A DNA stretch of 64,000 nucleotides, taken from Solitalea lacus. Its GTDB lineage: Bacteria > Bacteroidota > Bacteroidia > Sphingobacteriales > Sphingobacteriaceae. Positions 19,084 through 27,885 of the stretch are shown here, one piece after another (the stretch's first letter is position 1; every line of letters begins with the position of its first letter). A model generated the notes under the pieces. The model saw only the letters and a program-made list of their open reading frames with translations. It did no database searches and had not been told where the DNA came from. The stretch spans positions 2,468,200-2,532,199 of the forward strand of contig NZ_CP091740.1 of assembly GCF_022014595.1 (NCBI RefSeq), in the 5' to 3' direction. A program made the position numbers and the translations under genes.

Positions 19084-19115
19084 CCGACATTCACATACAT
19101 GAATGTCGGTTTTTA
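19084..19115 (+). terminator. terminator of the efflux operon
   Basis: CCGACATTCA (19084-19093) and TGAATGTCGG (19100-19109) form a perfect 10-bp stem with a 6-nt loop, followed by five T residues. The remaining stretch to 19287 shows no gene or motif. Confidence 0.88.
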
Positions 19116-19287
19116 ATGATTCAACATTCATTACTATGACCAAACTTTTAGCAATCTTATCCCTATTTTTTTAAGCAATGTAAAAACTTGAAAACGAGGC
19201 CAGAAAATAGAATCTTGGGCTGTGGCGATCCGAATAATCTAGCAGATTAAAATTGGAAATTATTTAATAAAGAACCCGCATTACAAC

Positions 19288-20301
19288 CTAATATTCATGC
19301 TCTTTATGCTGAAAACTATAATAGAGATAAAATAAAGCAGGAAGTATAAAAACACTCCCAATGATTAACGCCCAAGCAAGAGCAGATAAGGTACTTTGCG
19401 GCGCAGTATCTTCAATTAATGTGATGTAGTTTCCATCGCTTAACATTATAAAGGCAGGAAAATATTCATACCCGACTGCAAATAATATCATTGTAATTTG
19501 AAAGCCGGAAAGTATTCGAACAATGTTCTTGGCTTTGTTTTTCAATAAATAGTCCCAAAGGAAAAATAATGATATCGAGGCAGCAATAATTGCCAATAAA
19601 CTTATTTTATTTGTCAACAACCCTCTATAAAGCGGAATACCATCTACTTCAGCAATAACAAAAACAAGTGCACCAGCTAAAACGGTTAATATATTCATTC
19701 GCTTGGCTTTACGGATAAAAATCTTTATATCCTCTTGGTTTTGAGCTTCTCCAATTAAATAAACAGCAGCCAAAAAACCGCAAATACAAACCGTAAACAA
19801 ACCAACACTAATAGAGAAAAGGTTAAACCAGGGAGCTATAAATGCGTCTTGAAAAGTAGTTGCTTGCAAATTAATTTTCCCTCCGATTAAAGAACCAGCT
19901 ATTATACCTAAGAAAAAAGGAGTGATAAAGCTTGAATAAACAAAAATCAGGTTATATACTTTTTGCATATCATCTTTCACCGCATCATAATGACGAAAGA
20001 CAAAAGCGGTGCCACGAGCAATAATACCAAAAAGCATTACAAGTAAAGGAATATGCAAATGAACCGATAATGTTGAATAAACTACTGGAAAGCCAACAAA
20101 CAGAATAACAATGGTAATAATAAGCCACATGTGATTGGCTTCCCAAATTGGCCCAATAGCACGATAAGTGAGCTGTCTTGTTTTATTTTTTGTAACCTCT
20201 GAACTAAATAACTCAATAATCCCGGCCCCAAAATCAGCACCACCTAATAGCAAGTATAACAGAATAGAAAGTCCTAAAAAAAGTATATCTATATAAAGCA
20301 T
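19288..20301 (-). CDS. cydB: cytochrome bd-type quinol oxidase subunit II
   Basis: A 337-residue integral membrane protein with about 8-9 hydrophobic segments. The N-terminal 'LLGGADFGAGIIELFSS' and 'IGPIWEANHMWLIITIVILFVGFP' motifs are diagnostic of CydB. With CydA it forms the high-affinity terminal oxidase that reduces oxygen with menaquinol. It follows cydA after 59 nt. No cydX-like ORF or cydCD assembly genes are in view. Confidence 0.93.
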   Translation of the reverse strand: MLYIDILFLGLSILLYLLLGGADFGAGIIELFSSEVTKNKTRQLTYRAIGPIWEANHMWLIITIVILFVGFPVVYSTLSVHLHIPLLVMLFGIIARGTAFVFRHYDAVKDDMQKVYNLIFVYSSFITPFFLGIIAGSLIGGKINLQATTFQDAFIAPWFNLFSISVGLFTVCICGFLAAVYLIGEAQNQEDIKIFIRKAKRMNILTVLAGALVFVIAEVDGIPLYRGLLTNKISLLAIIAASISLFFLWDYLLKNKAKNIVRILSGFQITMILFAVGYEYFPAFIMLSDGNYITLIEDTAPQSTLSALAWALIIGSVFILPALFYLYYSFQHKEHEY

Positions 20302-20360
20302 TTAATAACAGTTTATAAGGGTTTTAAATCTACCTCAGCTTTTATCATCCATGTAATCTT

Positions 20361-21701
20361 CTACATCAAATTTATTTTAAATGAAGAGTTTTCATCTTTA
20401 TCATATTTTAATGGAATACTTCTGATCTGACGATAAAGCAGAAATGTCACCATTATACTTAATGAGACGTACACAGCTGAATATAGGTAAAAGGAATACT
20501 GGATACCTGGCATTGGAGTTACAGCTTCAGCAGTGCGCATTACCCCATAAATTATCCAGGGCTGACGACCAATTTCTGTCACCATCCACCCGGCCTCCAA
20601 GGCAATATATCCAAGAGGAGTTAACACCACGAATAACTTAAAAAACCAGCTCGCTTGCAGCCAGTTCTTCTTCTTGAATAGAGCAATATGAAATAAAATG
20701 CCTGCAATCATTAAAACCATACCACAACCCACCATAACTTGAAATGCAAAATGAGTAATTGCTACGGGAGGGTGTTCTACCTCAGGAATACTGTCCAAGC
20801 CTTTTACTTCAGCATTAAAGTTTCCATGTGCCAAATAACTTAAAGCTCCAGGGATTTTAATTGCGTAGTCAATCTTCTTTTCCTTTACATTAGGAATCCC
20901 TCCAATAATTAGTGATGCTCTTTTTTCAGTTTTAAAATGCGCCTCCATAGCTGCAAGTTTTGCTGGTTGACGAACTGCAACATCCTTTGCCGAAATATCG
21001 CCGCTTATGGGCTGTAAAATGGCGAATACCGAACCAAAAGATGCCGCAATTTTAAAAGCCTTCCAATGAAACAGAGAATTCCTGCCTCTTAGGATCATTA
21101 AAGCATGAATGCCGGCTACTGCAAAACCAGTAGAAACAAAAGCCGCTATTGTCATGTGCAGTGCTTGCGAGAACCAGGCATCATTTAACATTGCTTTAAT
21201 AGGATCAACATTTAAATACTGACCATTCGCAAAATCAAATCCGGAAGGGCTGTTCATCCATGCATTAGCAGCAACAACCAAAATCCCAGAAGCTAAACCA
21301 GTTATACCCACCATTAGTCCGGTAAACCAATGAAACCATGCACTAAACTTATTCCATCCGTACAGATAAAAGCCCAGCGCTATCGCTTCAATAAAGAATG
21401 CAGTACCTTCAAGCGAAAAGGGCATACCAAAAATTGGCCCTGCATGTTTCATAAAAGCAGGCCAGAGCAGACCCAACTCAAAAGAAAGCATGGTACCAGA
21501 AACCGCCCCTGTAACAAAAAAAATTGCCACTCCTTTACTCCAAGCTTTGGTCAGGTTTTTGTACTGAATATCACCTGATTTAATCCATTTATAATGAGAA
21601 ACGGCCATGAAAAAAGGCATTGCCATGCCTATACAAGAAAATATAATATGAAAACCCAAAGAAAGGGCCATTTGGGAACGGGCAGCTAGTAGATTTTCCA
21701 T
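20361..21701 (-). CDS. cydA: cytochrome bd-type quinol oxidase subunit I
   Basis: A 446-residue heme-binding subunit with about nine membrane helices. I set the start at MENLLAARSQMALSLGFH (ATG 21699-21701); a longer frame upstream adds 12 non-family residues. The conserved quinol-site motif GRQPWIIYGVMRT is present. The quinol-binding loop is short, so it is the short-Q-loop form (as in Bacillus and in cyanide-insensitive oxidases) rather than the E. coli long form. Histidines for hemes b are at the N-terminal LGFH and in helix regions further on. The upstream region carries an interrupted inverted repeat (21766-21832). Confidence 0.93.
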   Translation of the reverse strand: MENLLAARSQMALSLGFHIIFSCIGMAMPFFMAVSHYKWIKSGDIQYKNLTKAWSKGVAIFFVTGAVSGTMLSFELGLLWPAFMKHAGPIFGMPFSLEGTAFFIEAIALGFYLYGWNKFSAWFHWFTGLMVGITGLASGILVVAANAWMNSPSGFDFANGQYLNVDPIKAMLNDAWFSQALHMTIAAFVSTGFAVAGIHALMILRGRNSLFHWKAFKIAASFGSVFAILQPISGDISAKDVAVRQPAKLAAMEAHFKTEKRASLIIGGIPNVKEKKIDYAIKIPGALSYLAHGNFNAEVKGLDSIPEVEHPPVAITHFAFQVMVGCGMVLMIAGILFHIALFKKKNWLQASWFFKLFVVLTPLGYIALEAGWMVTEIGRQPWIIYGVMRTAEAVTPMPGIQYSFYLYSAVYVSLSIMVTFLLYRQIRSIPLKYDKDENSSFKINLM

Positions 21702-21916
21702 GTTACCAAATTTATTAAAAGAACATCTTATAAGCACTTAAAAAGATTTGTTTGCAATAAAATAATTCGAGTCATATCAATTTAAAAACGGTCTTTGGTA
21801 ACAGATAAAACAATTGAAATATGATTTCGAAAAGTTCATTTTTTTTATAAAATTTATATAAGATAAATCGATCAGATTATCGAATAAATGTTAGGTATTA
21901 ACTAAATTTTACGCTT

Positions 21917-22300
21917 ATGAGCAGCACAATGCCAGCAACCGAACTTCACGGTGAAATTACAGAGTGGAAAAACCTGGTAAACTTGATTCGCGATGAACTA
22001 AAAATGTTCAATCACAGTTTAACGGAAGTGGTCAAAAAGAATACTTCTGAAGCCATGCCTTATGTTGAACATTTTCAGAATCAGTTTATCAGACAAAATG
22101 AAGTTTCAGACGAACTCTTCCACGATTTGAAACAAGCCGATAAGGCTATCAAAACAAAGGCGGAGGAAGATGGAACGGAAATTGAACAATTAGTAGTAGA
22201 TAATCCAATAGAGTTAAGAAGTAGAACAGACTCCTATAGAAAGCTATTTAATGAACTAAAAGTGGAATATCATAACTTTCTATCTAAATACCAGAATTAA
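21917..22300 (+). CDS. hypothetical helical protein
   Basis: A 127-residue soluble protein with no signal peptide or membrane segment. It is highly charged, with almost continuous amphipathic helix potential ('ITEWKNLVNLIRDELKMFNHSLTEVV...'), and no Cys. I recognise no family. It stands alone, divergent from cydA and convergent with udk, with its own terminator. The 179 nt upstream contain a small palindrome, TCGAT-N6-ATCGA (21868-21883), that might be regulatory. Confidence 0.6.
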   Translation: MSSTMPATELHGEITEWKNLVNLIRDELKMFNHSLTEVVKKNTSEAMPYVEHFQNQFIRQNEVSDELFHDLKQADKAIKTKAEEDGTEIEQLVVDNPIELRSRTDSYRKLFNELKVEYHNFLSKYQN

Positions 22301-22301
22301 T

Positions 22302-22338
22302 TAAAAAGGCCTTTTAACTAATTAAAAGGCCTTTTTTA
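22302..22338. terminator. bidirectional terminator
   Basis: The arms 22302-22317 and 22322-22338 both contain AAAAGGCCTTTT and pair around CTAA. The hairpin is T-rich on both outer sides, and it lies between the convergent genes at 21917 and 22347. Confidence 0.85.
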
Positions 22339-22346
22339 ATGTATTG

Positions 22347-22979
22347 TTAAGGTGTGTTCTTTTTCAGCAGCCTTTCTTCTACTGCATGCTTAAACCCTAT
22401 AAAATCAATATCTTCAATTTCATTGTTATCAATTATAATGTCAGCCTTTAATTTATGAGGTAACAAAAACTCGCTATAAGCAGGCATTACATGATTTTCC
22501 CATTTATACATAATGTCTTCATGTGAATAACCGCGTTCTTCCTGATCGCGTTTTAAACGACGCTTAAGGGCTAACTCCTCGTGCGCATCTATAAAAATAC
22601 GCATATCAAGTATTTGGTTAATACCAGCAAAATGAAAAATGAATAAACCTTCAATTACAACAATAGGAGCAGGTCTACATTCCAACATTCGAGGTATTGC
22701 ATTAGGATTGTTAAAAGTATATTCTTTTTTTAATACCGATTCCCAATGTAAAAGCTTTTCAACATCCGACTGAAATTTATCATTATCAATAGTTCGCGGA
22801 AGATCAAAGTTATAAAGCTTATTTTCCTCAGGTGTTAATTCTCCTACAGGAATGTAGTAATCATCTTGCGATATTATTACTAGTTGATCCTGATCAAAAT
22901 ATTTATATAAAGAACGTAAAAAATAGGTTTTGCCAGAGCCACTTCCACCTGCAATTCCAATTACAAAAGGCTTGGTCAT
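22347..22979 (-). CDS. udk: uridine kinase
   Basis: A 210-residue P-loop kinase that phosphorylates uridine and cytidine for pyrimidine salvage. The Walker A motif is at residues 8-15 (GIAGGSGSGKT). The DDYY motif follows near 41 (ISQDDYYIP), and 'FNFDLPRTID' and 'VIEGLFIF' match the family, although the second has F instead of the usual H in the EG-LF-H pattern. I chose the ATG at 22977-22979; the longer frame overlaps the LysM gene. It lies 7 nt after that gene in a three-gene minus-strand unit. Confidence 0.88.
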   Translation of the reverse strand: MTKPFVIGIAGGSGSGKTYFLRSLYKYFDQDQLVIISQDDYYIPVGELTPEENKLYNFDLPRTIDNDKFQSDVEKLLHWESVLKKEYTFNNPNAIPRMLECRPAPIVVIEGLFIFHFAGINQILDMRIFIDAHEELALKRRLKRDQEERGYSHEDIMYKWENHVMPAYSEFLLPHKLKADIIIDNNEIEDIDFIGFKHAVEERLLKKNTP

Positions 22980-22986
22980 TTTATTT

Positions 22987-23877
22987 CTACAACGCGTAAG
23001 ATAATTCAATACGGAATTTCTGATCACGCACTCCTAAAGTGCTGGCAGCTGATTTGGAAATAACAATCAAAACATTTTTAGTATCAGAACTTTCCGGGAA
23101 ATTACCTACTACTTTTACATAACCACTTTTATTGGTCATAGGGTTGGTAATTTTTATAATTGTTCCGATGGGAGCAGAACGGTGCAATGCAACACTTTTT
23201 GCTTGATTCAAATCATTATCGTTGATCCATGTTGCCAAACCTGTTTCATGGATTTCTTTTCCAACCTTTCCAGGTTGAGAAACAGGACTAACTGATTCAG
23301 TGTTTTCAACTACCGTGGCTTCTTCTTTAGTTTCAACTTTTACAGCTGCCGGTTTCATAACCGGTTTTACTTCTTCCTGCTTCTCAACCTTAACAGGTGT
23401 ATCTACTGGTTTAGCAGCCGTCGAAGCAGTTAATGTACCTTTTGAACCTGGTATAATTTTTAATTTCTGACCTATTTTAACACTGTTAGAAGAAAGATTA
23501 TTCAAGGTTAAAATATCCTCAACAGCAACCCCATACTTTCTTGAAATTGAAAACATAGTTTCCCCAGTAGTAACTGTATGTTCAATAGATTTACCTCCAA
23601 CAACAGTCGTATTACTTTTTTTTAAGGCAAGGTTCTTTTTATAAACTTTTAAAGTATCGCCAATTCTAATTGGAGCCTTATCATTGAATTCCATAAGTTC
23701 AGATGGACTTACATGATATTTCCTACTAATAGAATAATAATTTTCTTTTGACTCGATGATATGAAGAATTACAGGTTTTCCTTTAAACTCACCAATACCA
23801 AGTGAATCAATAGTTGAGGCTTTGGCTAAGCTGCTAGCACCCAAAACCGTAAATAGTAGTAGTCCAAATCTCTTCAT
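22987..23877 (-). CDS. secreted LysM / double-psi beta-barrel protein
   Basis: A 296-residue exported protein with a signal peptide (about 1-20, ending LAKAS). Two LysM domains bind peptidoglycan (about 37-80 and 98-142; 'YYSISRKYHVSPSELMEFN', 'MFSISRKYGVAVEDILTLN'). A Pro/Val/Lys/Glu-rich linker runs about 148-205. The C-terminal domain (about 212-296, 'GLATWIND...APIGTIIKITNPMTNKS') looks like the RlpA-type double-psi barrel. A cell-wall role in the periplasm or at the outer membrane is likely. The start at 23877 gives a normal signal peptide. Confidence 0.8.
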   Translation of the reverse strand: MKRFGLLLFTVLGASSLAKASTIDSLGIGEFKGKPVILHIIESKENYYSISRKYHVSPSELMEFNDKAPIRIGDTLKVYKKNLALKKSNTTVVGGKSIEHTVTTGETMFSISRKYGVAVEDILTLNNLSSNSVKIGQKLKIIPGSKGTLTASTAAKPVDTPVKVEKQEEVKPVMKPAAVKVETKEEATVVENTESVSPVSQPGKVGKEIHETGLATWINDNDLNQAKSVALHRSAPIGTIIKITNPMTNKSGYVKVVGNFPESSDTKNVLIVISKSAASTLGVRDQKFRIELSYAL

Positions 23878-23898
23878 AATGATTAATTGTAAGCGCAA

Positions 23899-24675
23899 TT
23901 ATAAGAAATAACACACAAATTCTGTTTGGTTTTTTAAATACATTAAGTAGTTTTTGTAAACAAAAAACGTGTCAAATCCTGTTTTTTGTATCCCTGTTCG
24001 CATTTTATCTTCCCAAATAGGAATATCTCCATCATCAAAAACATAAACCGAACTTGTAATAAACTGATTATCTTGCAAATAAACAGAATAGATACTTTTT
24101 TTATCAATAGTTAAATACTCGGCCGAAATTACATCACATTTGTCACCGATTTGTTGAGGTATTTGCTCAATGGGAATTTCAAAGGGCATTTTAACAGACC
24201 TGTTCTGAAACATAGGACTATCACCTGCAATCAAATTCTTAATTTCCTCCCCTGTAAACTTATTTAGAAAAACATTTTTTCTTGGCTCAAACTTAGGATT
24301 AAATGCTTTAAAACAACCTACTGTATCTCCATCATAGGTCAGACTATAGTTTTCCCAAAGCTTTGTACCGTTAAAGGCATCATAAGCAAGCATTCCTTTA
24401 TGTTCTGGTGTAGTTTCACCAACATAATAATGCAGTAGCAATACTCCACTTGAAATAGTTTCAATTCCACAGAACCAGTTTTCTTCCAGTTTTAATTCGT
24501 TAAAAGTGATTTTCCTTTTTTTTAGGTCAATACAAGAAAAAGTAGTGGTTTTAATTTCCTGATTACGAATCTCTAAAGCTACAAGATCATTTTCTTCATC
24601 AATGCAAATCCGCCATACAATTCCGCTAAACACTTTAGAAAGATGAGTATTTCGATTATCTTTAAGTAATTCCAT
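23899..24675 (-). CDS. uncharacterised protein, possibly DUF4905
   Basis: A 258-residue protein without signal peptide or membrane segment. The sequence is beta-rich with repeated 'W-x-n-y' strands ('MLAYDAFNGTKLWENYSL', 'VYVFDDGDIPIWEDKM'), suggesting a small beta-propeller-like fold. It resembles the Bacteroidota-restricted DUF4905 group, from memory only. It is first in a unit with the LysM protein and udk (21-nt gap). Function unknown. Confidence 0.5.
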   Translation of the reverse strand: MELLKDNRNTHLSKVFSGIVWRICIDEENDLVALEIRNQEIKTTTFSCIDLKKRKITFNELKLEENWFCGIETISSGVLLLHYYVGETTPEHKGMLAYDAFNGTKLWENYSLTYDGDTVGCFKAFNPKFEPRKNVFLNKFTGEEIKNLIAGDSPMFQNRSVKMPFEIPIEQIPQQIGDKCDVISAEYLTIDKKSIYSVYLQDNQFITSSVYVFDDGDIPIWEDKMRTGIQKTGFDTFFVYKNYLMYLKNQTEFVCYFL

Positions 24676-24721
24676 CAGGCTTTAAAAATTTAACTAAGTT
24701 AACAGAACCAAAACAAAAACT

Positions 24722-26062
24722 ATGATCAGAGGTTTAATTATTTCTATTATCTCCTTATTATCAATCTGTTACTATTCATTGGCTCAAGAAACAAGTAAAG
24801 TTAGAGTTTATCAGTTTAGAATAAATGAAGAAATTGCTCCCGGTACCTGGAGAAAAGTCAAACAAGCATTTTCCGAAGCTGAAAGTTATAAAGCCGAGAT
24901 AATTGTTATTGACTTGAATACCTATGGTGGAATGTTGGAAATTGCGGATTCCATTAGAACTAAAATACTCGAATCACCAATTAAAACCATTGTATTTATA
25001 AATAATAATGCTGCATCAGCTGGAGCATTGATTGCCATTGCTTGTGATAGAATTTATATGCGTACTGCAGCAAGTTTGGGTGCTGCCAGTGTTGTTAACC
25101 AAACCGGGCAAGTGATGCCTGAAAAATATCAATCATATATGCGCTCATTAATGCGTTCAACTGCTGAAGCCAATGGACGTAATCCTTTGATTGCAGAAGC
25201 TTTTGTAGACTCTAATACCTTAGTGCCCGGAGTAAAACAACGCGGTACAGTGCTAACATTCACTACTTCAGAAGCCATAAAAAACAATTATTGCGAGGGT
25301 ACAGCCGAAAGCATTAAAGAGGTATTAATGAAAGAGAAGATAACCAGCTTTGAAATAAAGAAGCAACAGCTAACATGGATTGACCACTTATTAGATTTCC
25401 TAACCAAACCGGCAGTTAGCGGCCTGTTAATACTACTCATTATTGGAGGTATTTACTTCGAATTACAAGCTCCAGGAATCGGTTTTGCACTATTGGTTTC
25501 TGTAATTGCTGCGTTGCTCTTTTTTGCACCTCTTTATTTAGAGGGTCTGGCAGCAAACTGGGAAATCCTTTTATTTGTTGTAGGAGTATTACTGCTATTG
25601 GCAGAAATTTTTATTATCCCTGGATTTGGAATTGCGGGTATTGCAGGTATCATTTTTATTATTTGTGGGCTTGCCTTTAGTCTGGTTGCCAATGATATGT
25701 TTGACTTTAGATTTACAGGAGAAAAACTGATGAGCTCTTTTATGATAGTAATTGGTTCAATGTTTGGCTCAATAATTTTAGCCTTAATATTCGGCAAAAA
25801 CTTATTTAAAAGTCCATTGTTTCAGCAAGCCGTTCTGAAAGATGAGCAAAGAGCAACAGAAGGATATGTCAGTTCAATACCTCAAGTTAATTTAACAGGA
25901 AGAACTGGAATTGCGGCAACTGATTTGCGTCCAGCAGGAAAAATAATAATTGATAACAATCGATATGATGCTTTATCAGAAGGAGAGTTCATAGTAAAAG
26001 GCACAAAAGTTGTCGTGATAAAACACGAAACAATTTCTATTTTTGTAAGGAAAGATTCTTAA
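24722..26062 (+). CDS. NfeD-family membrane serine protease, long form
   Basis: A 446-residue protein. Signal peptide (about 1-21), then a ClpP/SppA-like protease domain (about 25-210) with nucleophile Ser99 in NNNAASAGALIA and a likely Lys in the 'MPEKYQSYMRSLMR' helix. Four or five membrane helices lie at about 230-360, and a C-terminal OB-fold NfeD domain at about 385-443 ('GRTGIAATDLRPAGKIII', 'VKVVVIK'). Long NfeD proteins cleave stomatin partners; no stomatin gene is adjacent here. Divergent from the DUF4905-like gene with a 46-nt gap. Confidence 0.85.
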   Translation: MIRGLIISIISLLSICYYSLAQETSKVRVYQFRINEEIAPGTWRKVKQAFSEAESYKAEIIVIDLNTYGGMLEIADSIRTKILESPIKTIVFINNNAASAGALIAIACDRIYMRTAASLGAASVVNQTGQVMPEKYQSYMRSLMRSTAEANGRNPLIAEAFVDSNTLVPGVKQRGTVLTFTTSEAIKNNYCEGTAESIKEVLMKEKITSFEIKKQQLTWIDHLLDFLTKPAVSGLLILLIIGGIYFELQAPGIGFALLVSVIAALLFFAPLYLEGLAANWEILLFVVGVLLLLAEIFIIPGFGIAGIAGIIFIICGLAFSLVANDMFDFRFTGEKLMSSFMIVIGSMFGSIILALIFGKNLFKSPLFQQAVLKDEQRATEGYVSSIPQVNLTGRTGIAATDLRPAGKIIIDNNRYDALSEGEFIVKGTKVVVIKHETISIFVRKDS

Positions 26063-26140
26063 TCATCAATCTAGTAGCTACCATTCATTAAACAAGTGTT
26101 ACCAATAAGTGTTTGTTTTGTAAATCAACCTTGCTTAAAC

Positions 26141-27244
26141 ATGCATACACAATCAATAAAATTTAAAAAGGAAGGCATCAACGATTTCTACCCAACTTTA
26201 AAACAACGTGTTAATAGTTATTTTGATGAAAATCAACTTTCGCGCTATGCTAACATGTCCTATTTCATAAAAATTGCGCTACTAGTGATCGCCTTCGTTT
26301 CAACCTATCTAAATTTCATTTTTAATGTTGAAAGCAAAATAGAAGTATTCCTTTCATACATAGTTTTGGGAACTCTTGTGGTGATGATTTTTTTAAACAT
26401 TGTCCATGATGCTGCACACCTAGCCATTTTTAAGAGTAAAAAAGCCAACAATGTGATGGTTTATTTCCTTGAGGTGTTTGGCACCAATAATTATATATGG
26501 AAAATGCGGCATCTGGAATCACATCATATTTATCCTAACATGTTTGGCTATGATGTGGATATAAAGCAATCAAAAATTGTTCGTATTGCTGATAATAGCC
26601 CTTACTTGAAATTTCACCGCTTCCAGCATCTTTATATGCCTTTGCTGTATTTTTCTTATACACTAAATTGGACATTAGTACGTGACTTTAAAGATATTTT
26701 TAACTCTGAAATGGGTCCTAAAAAAGGGATTAAACACCCAATTATGCAGCTAATTATTTTATTAGCCGCTAAACTGTTTTATTTTTTTTATATGTTGGTG
26801 CTGCCGGCCATACTTTTACCATTTAGTTTTTGGACTATTTTCGGTGGCTTTTTAGCAATGCACATTACATCAAGCTTCTTAGCCTTATTAGCCTTAATTT
26901 CATCCCACGTGGGTGAAAATGCAGTATTCCCCCAAGCAAGTGAAGACGGAAAACTGGAGCATACCTGGTCAGAGCATCAACTATTGGTTACTTCTGATTT
27001 TGCTCCTAACAGTAAGATTGTAACTTCTTTAATGGGCGGATTCAACCTGCATGTTGTTCATCACCTTTTTCCAACCGTTTCTCACGTTCATTATCCTGCA
27101 TTAACTAAAATTGTAAAAGAAACGGCTGAAGAATTTGGTATTAAGTACAGAAGCATGAGTTTAGGGGAAGCGATGATTTCGCACTGGAAATTGCTAAAGA
27201 AAAATAGTGGGGTAGATGCTCAATCTATTTTAAACGAAGCTTGA
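26141..27244 (+). CDS. membrane fatty acid desaturase
   Basis: A 367-residue di-iron acyl desaturase with four membrane segments and three histidine boxes: HDAAH ('NIVHDAAHLAIF'), HLESHH ('MRHLESHHIYPN') and HVVHH ('FNLHVVHHLFP'). A fourth His-rich motif (EHTWSEHQ) precedes the last. This arrangement fits the linoleoyl-CoA/acyl-lipid desaturase group and membrane fluidity control. I start at ATG 26141 (MHTQSIKF) rather than a GTG at 26096 that would add 15 unlikely residues. A strong terminator follows. Confidence 0.85.
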   Translation: MHTQSIKFKKEGINDFYPTLKQRVNSYFDENQLSRYANMSYFIKIALLVIAFVSTYLNFIFNVESKIEVFLSYIVLGTLVVMIFLNIVHDAAHLAIFKSKKANNVMVYFLEVFGTNNYIWKMRHLESHHIYPNMFGYDVDIKQSKIVRIADNSPYLKFHRFQHLYMPLLYFSYTLNWTLVRDFKDIFNSEMGPKKGIKHPIMQLIILLAAKLFYFFYMLVLPAILLPFSFWTIFGGFLAMHITSSFLALLALISSHVGENAVFPQASEDGKLEHTWSEHQLLVTSDFAPNSKIVTSLMGGFNLHVVHHLFPTVSHVHYPALTKIVKETAEEFGIKYRSMSLGEAMISHWKLLKKNSGVDAQSILNEA

Positions 27245-27250
27245 CAAAAC

Positions 27251-27283
27251 AAAATGGCCACATTTTCTATGTGGCCATTTTTA
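27251..27283 (+). terminator. terminator after desaturase
   Basis: AAAATGGCCACAT (27251-27263) and ATGTGGCCATTTT (27269-27281) form a perfect 13-bp stem with a 5-nt loop and T tail. The outer A/T pairs make it potentially usable from the minus side too, where the SRPBCC gene ends. Confidence 0.88.
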
Positions 27284-27288
27284 ACTAA

Positions 27289-27811
27289 TTATTCTTCGCA
27301 GATTTTCTTAATGTTATCAAATGATTTCTCCATGCTCCCACCTATCATACTATCCATCATCAGGCACATATATTTATAAATTGGATTATTCCCCGATTTT
27401 CCTTCATCAGTCCAGGTAACTTTCGTACCTTCAGCAACCGGTTCTAATTGAATATTAACCATTAAGGGATCATCAAAACCTTCAAACATTAATTTCAGCT
27501 TTACTGATTTATCTGGCACACTCTCAACAATTGTCATAGAGCCATTCATTTTCTTACTTTCCCAGCTTTGTTTGGCATTTACACCGCTGCTAGGTGTTGA
27601 GGTTGTATATTTTATCAGTAAACTCGTCGTCAAATGCATTCCAGTTAGGCCAATTATTCAAATCATTAAACTCATTAAATACTTTCGCAACTGGCGCCTT
27701 AATTACAGCTGAACGCTCAACTTTGTAAGTAGATGGCAAAAATAATGACACTACTACCAATAAAACTAAAATTGCAATAATTCCAAGAAACAGCTTTTTA
27801 AGAATTTTCAT
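27289..27811 (-). pseudogene. SRPBCC-family protein with an apparent frameshift
   Basis: Two overlapping minus-strand frames together make one protein. 27590-27811 encodes an N-terminal membrane anchor (about 4-27) and the start of a SRPBCC (START-like) domain, 'VERSAVIKAPVAKVFNEFNDLNNWPNWNAF'. 27289-27639 in another frame continues with 'TSTPSSGVNAKQSWESKKMNGSMTIVES' to a normal end. A +1 shift (one extra A in the AAAA run at 27610-27613) would join them into about 173 residues, the usual length. Either the gene is broken or the base is a sequencing error. No other damage is visible. The ligand is unknown. Confidence 0.75.
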
Positions 27812-27885
27812 ATAATTATAAGTTGATTAGTTTGACTAAAGATAAAAATCTAATTTTAACAGTTACTGAATCAATGAAAAATTAA

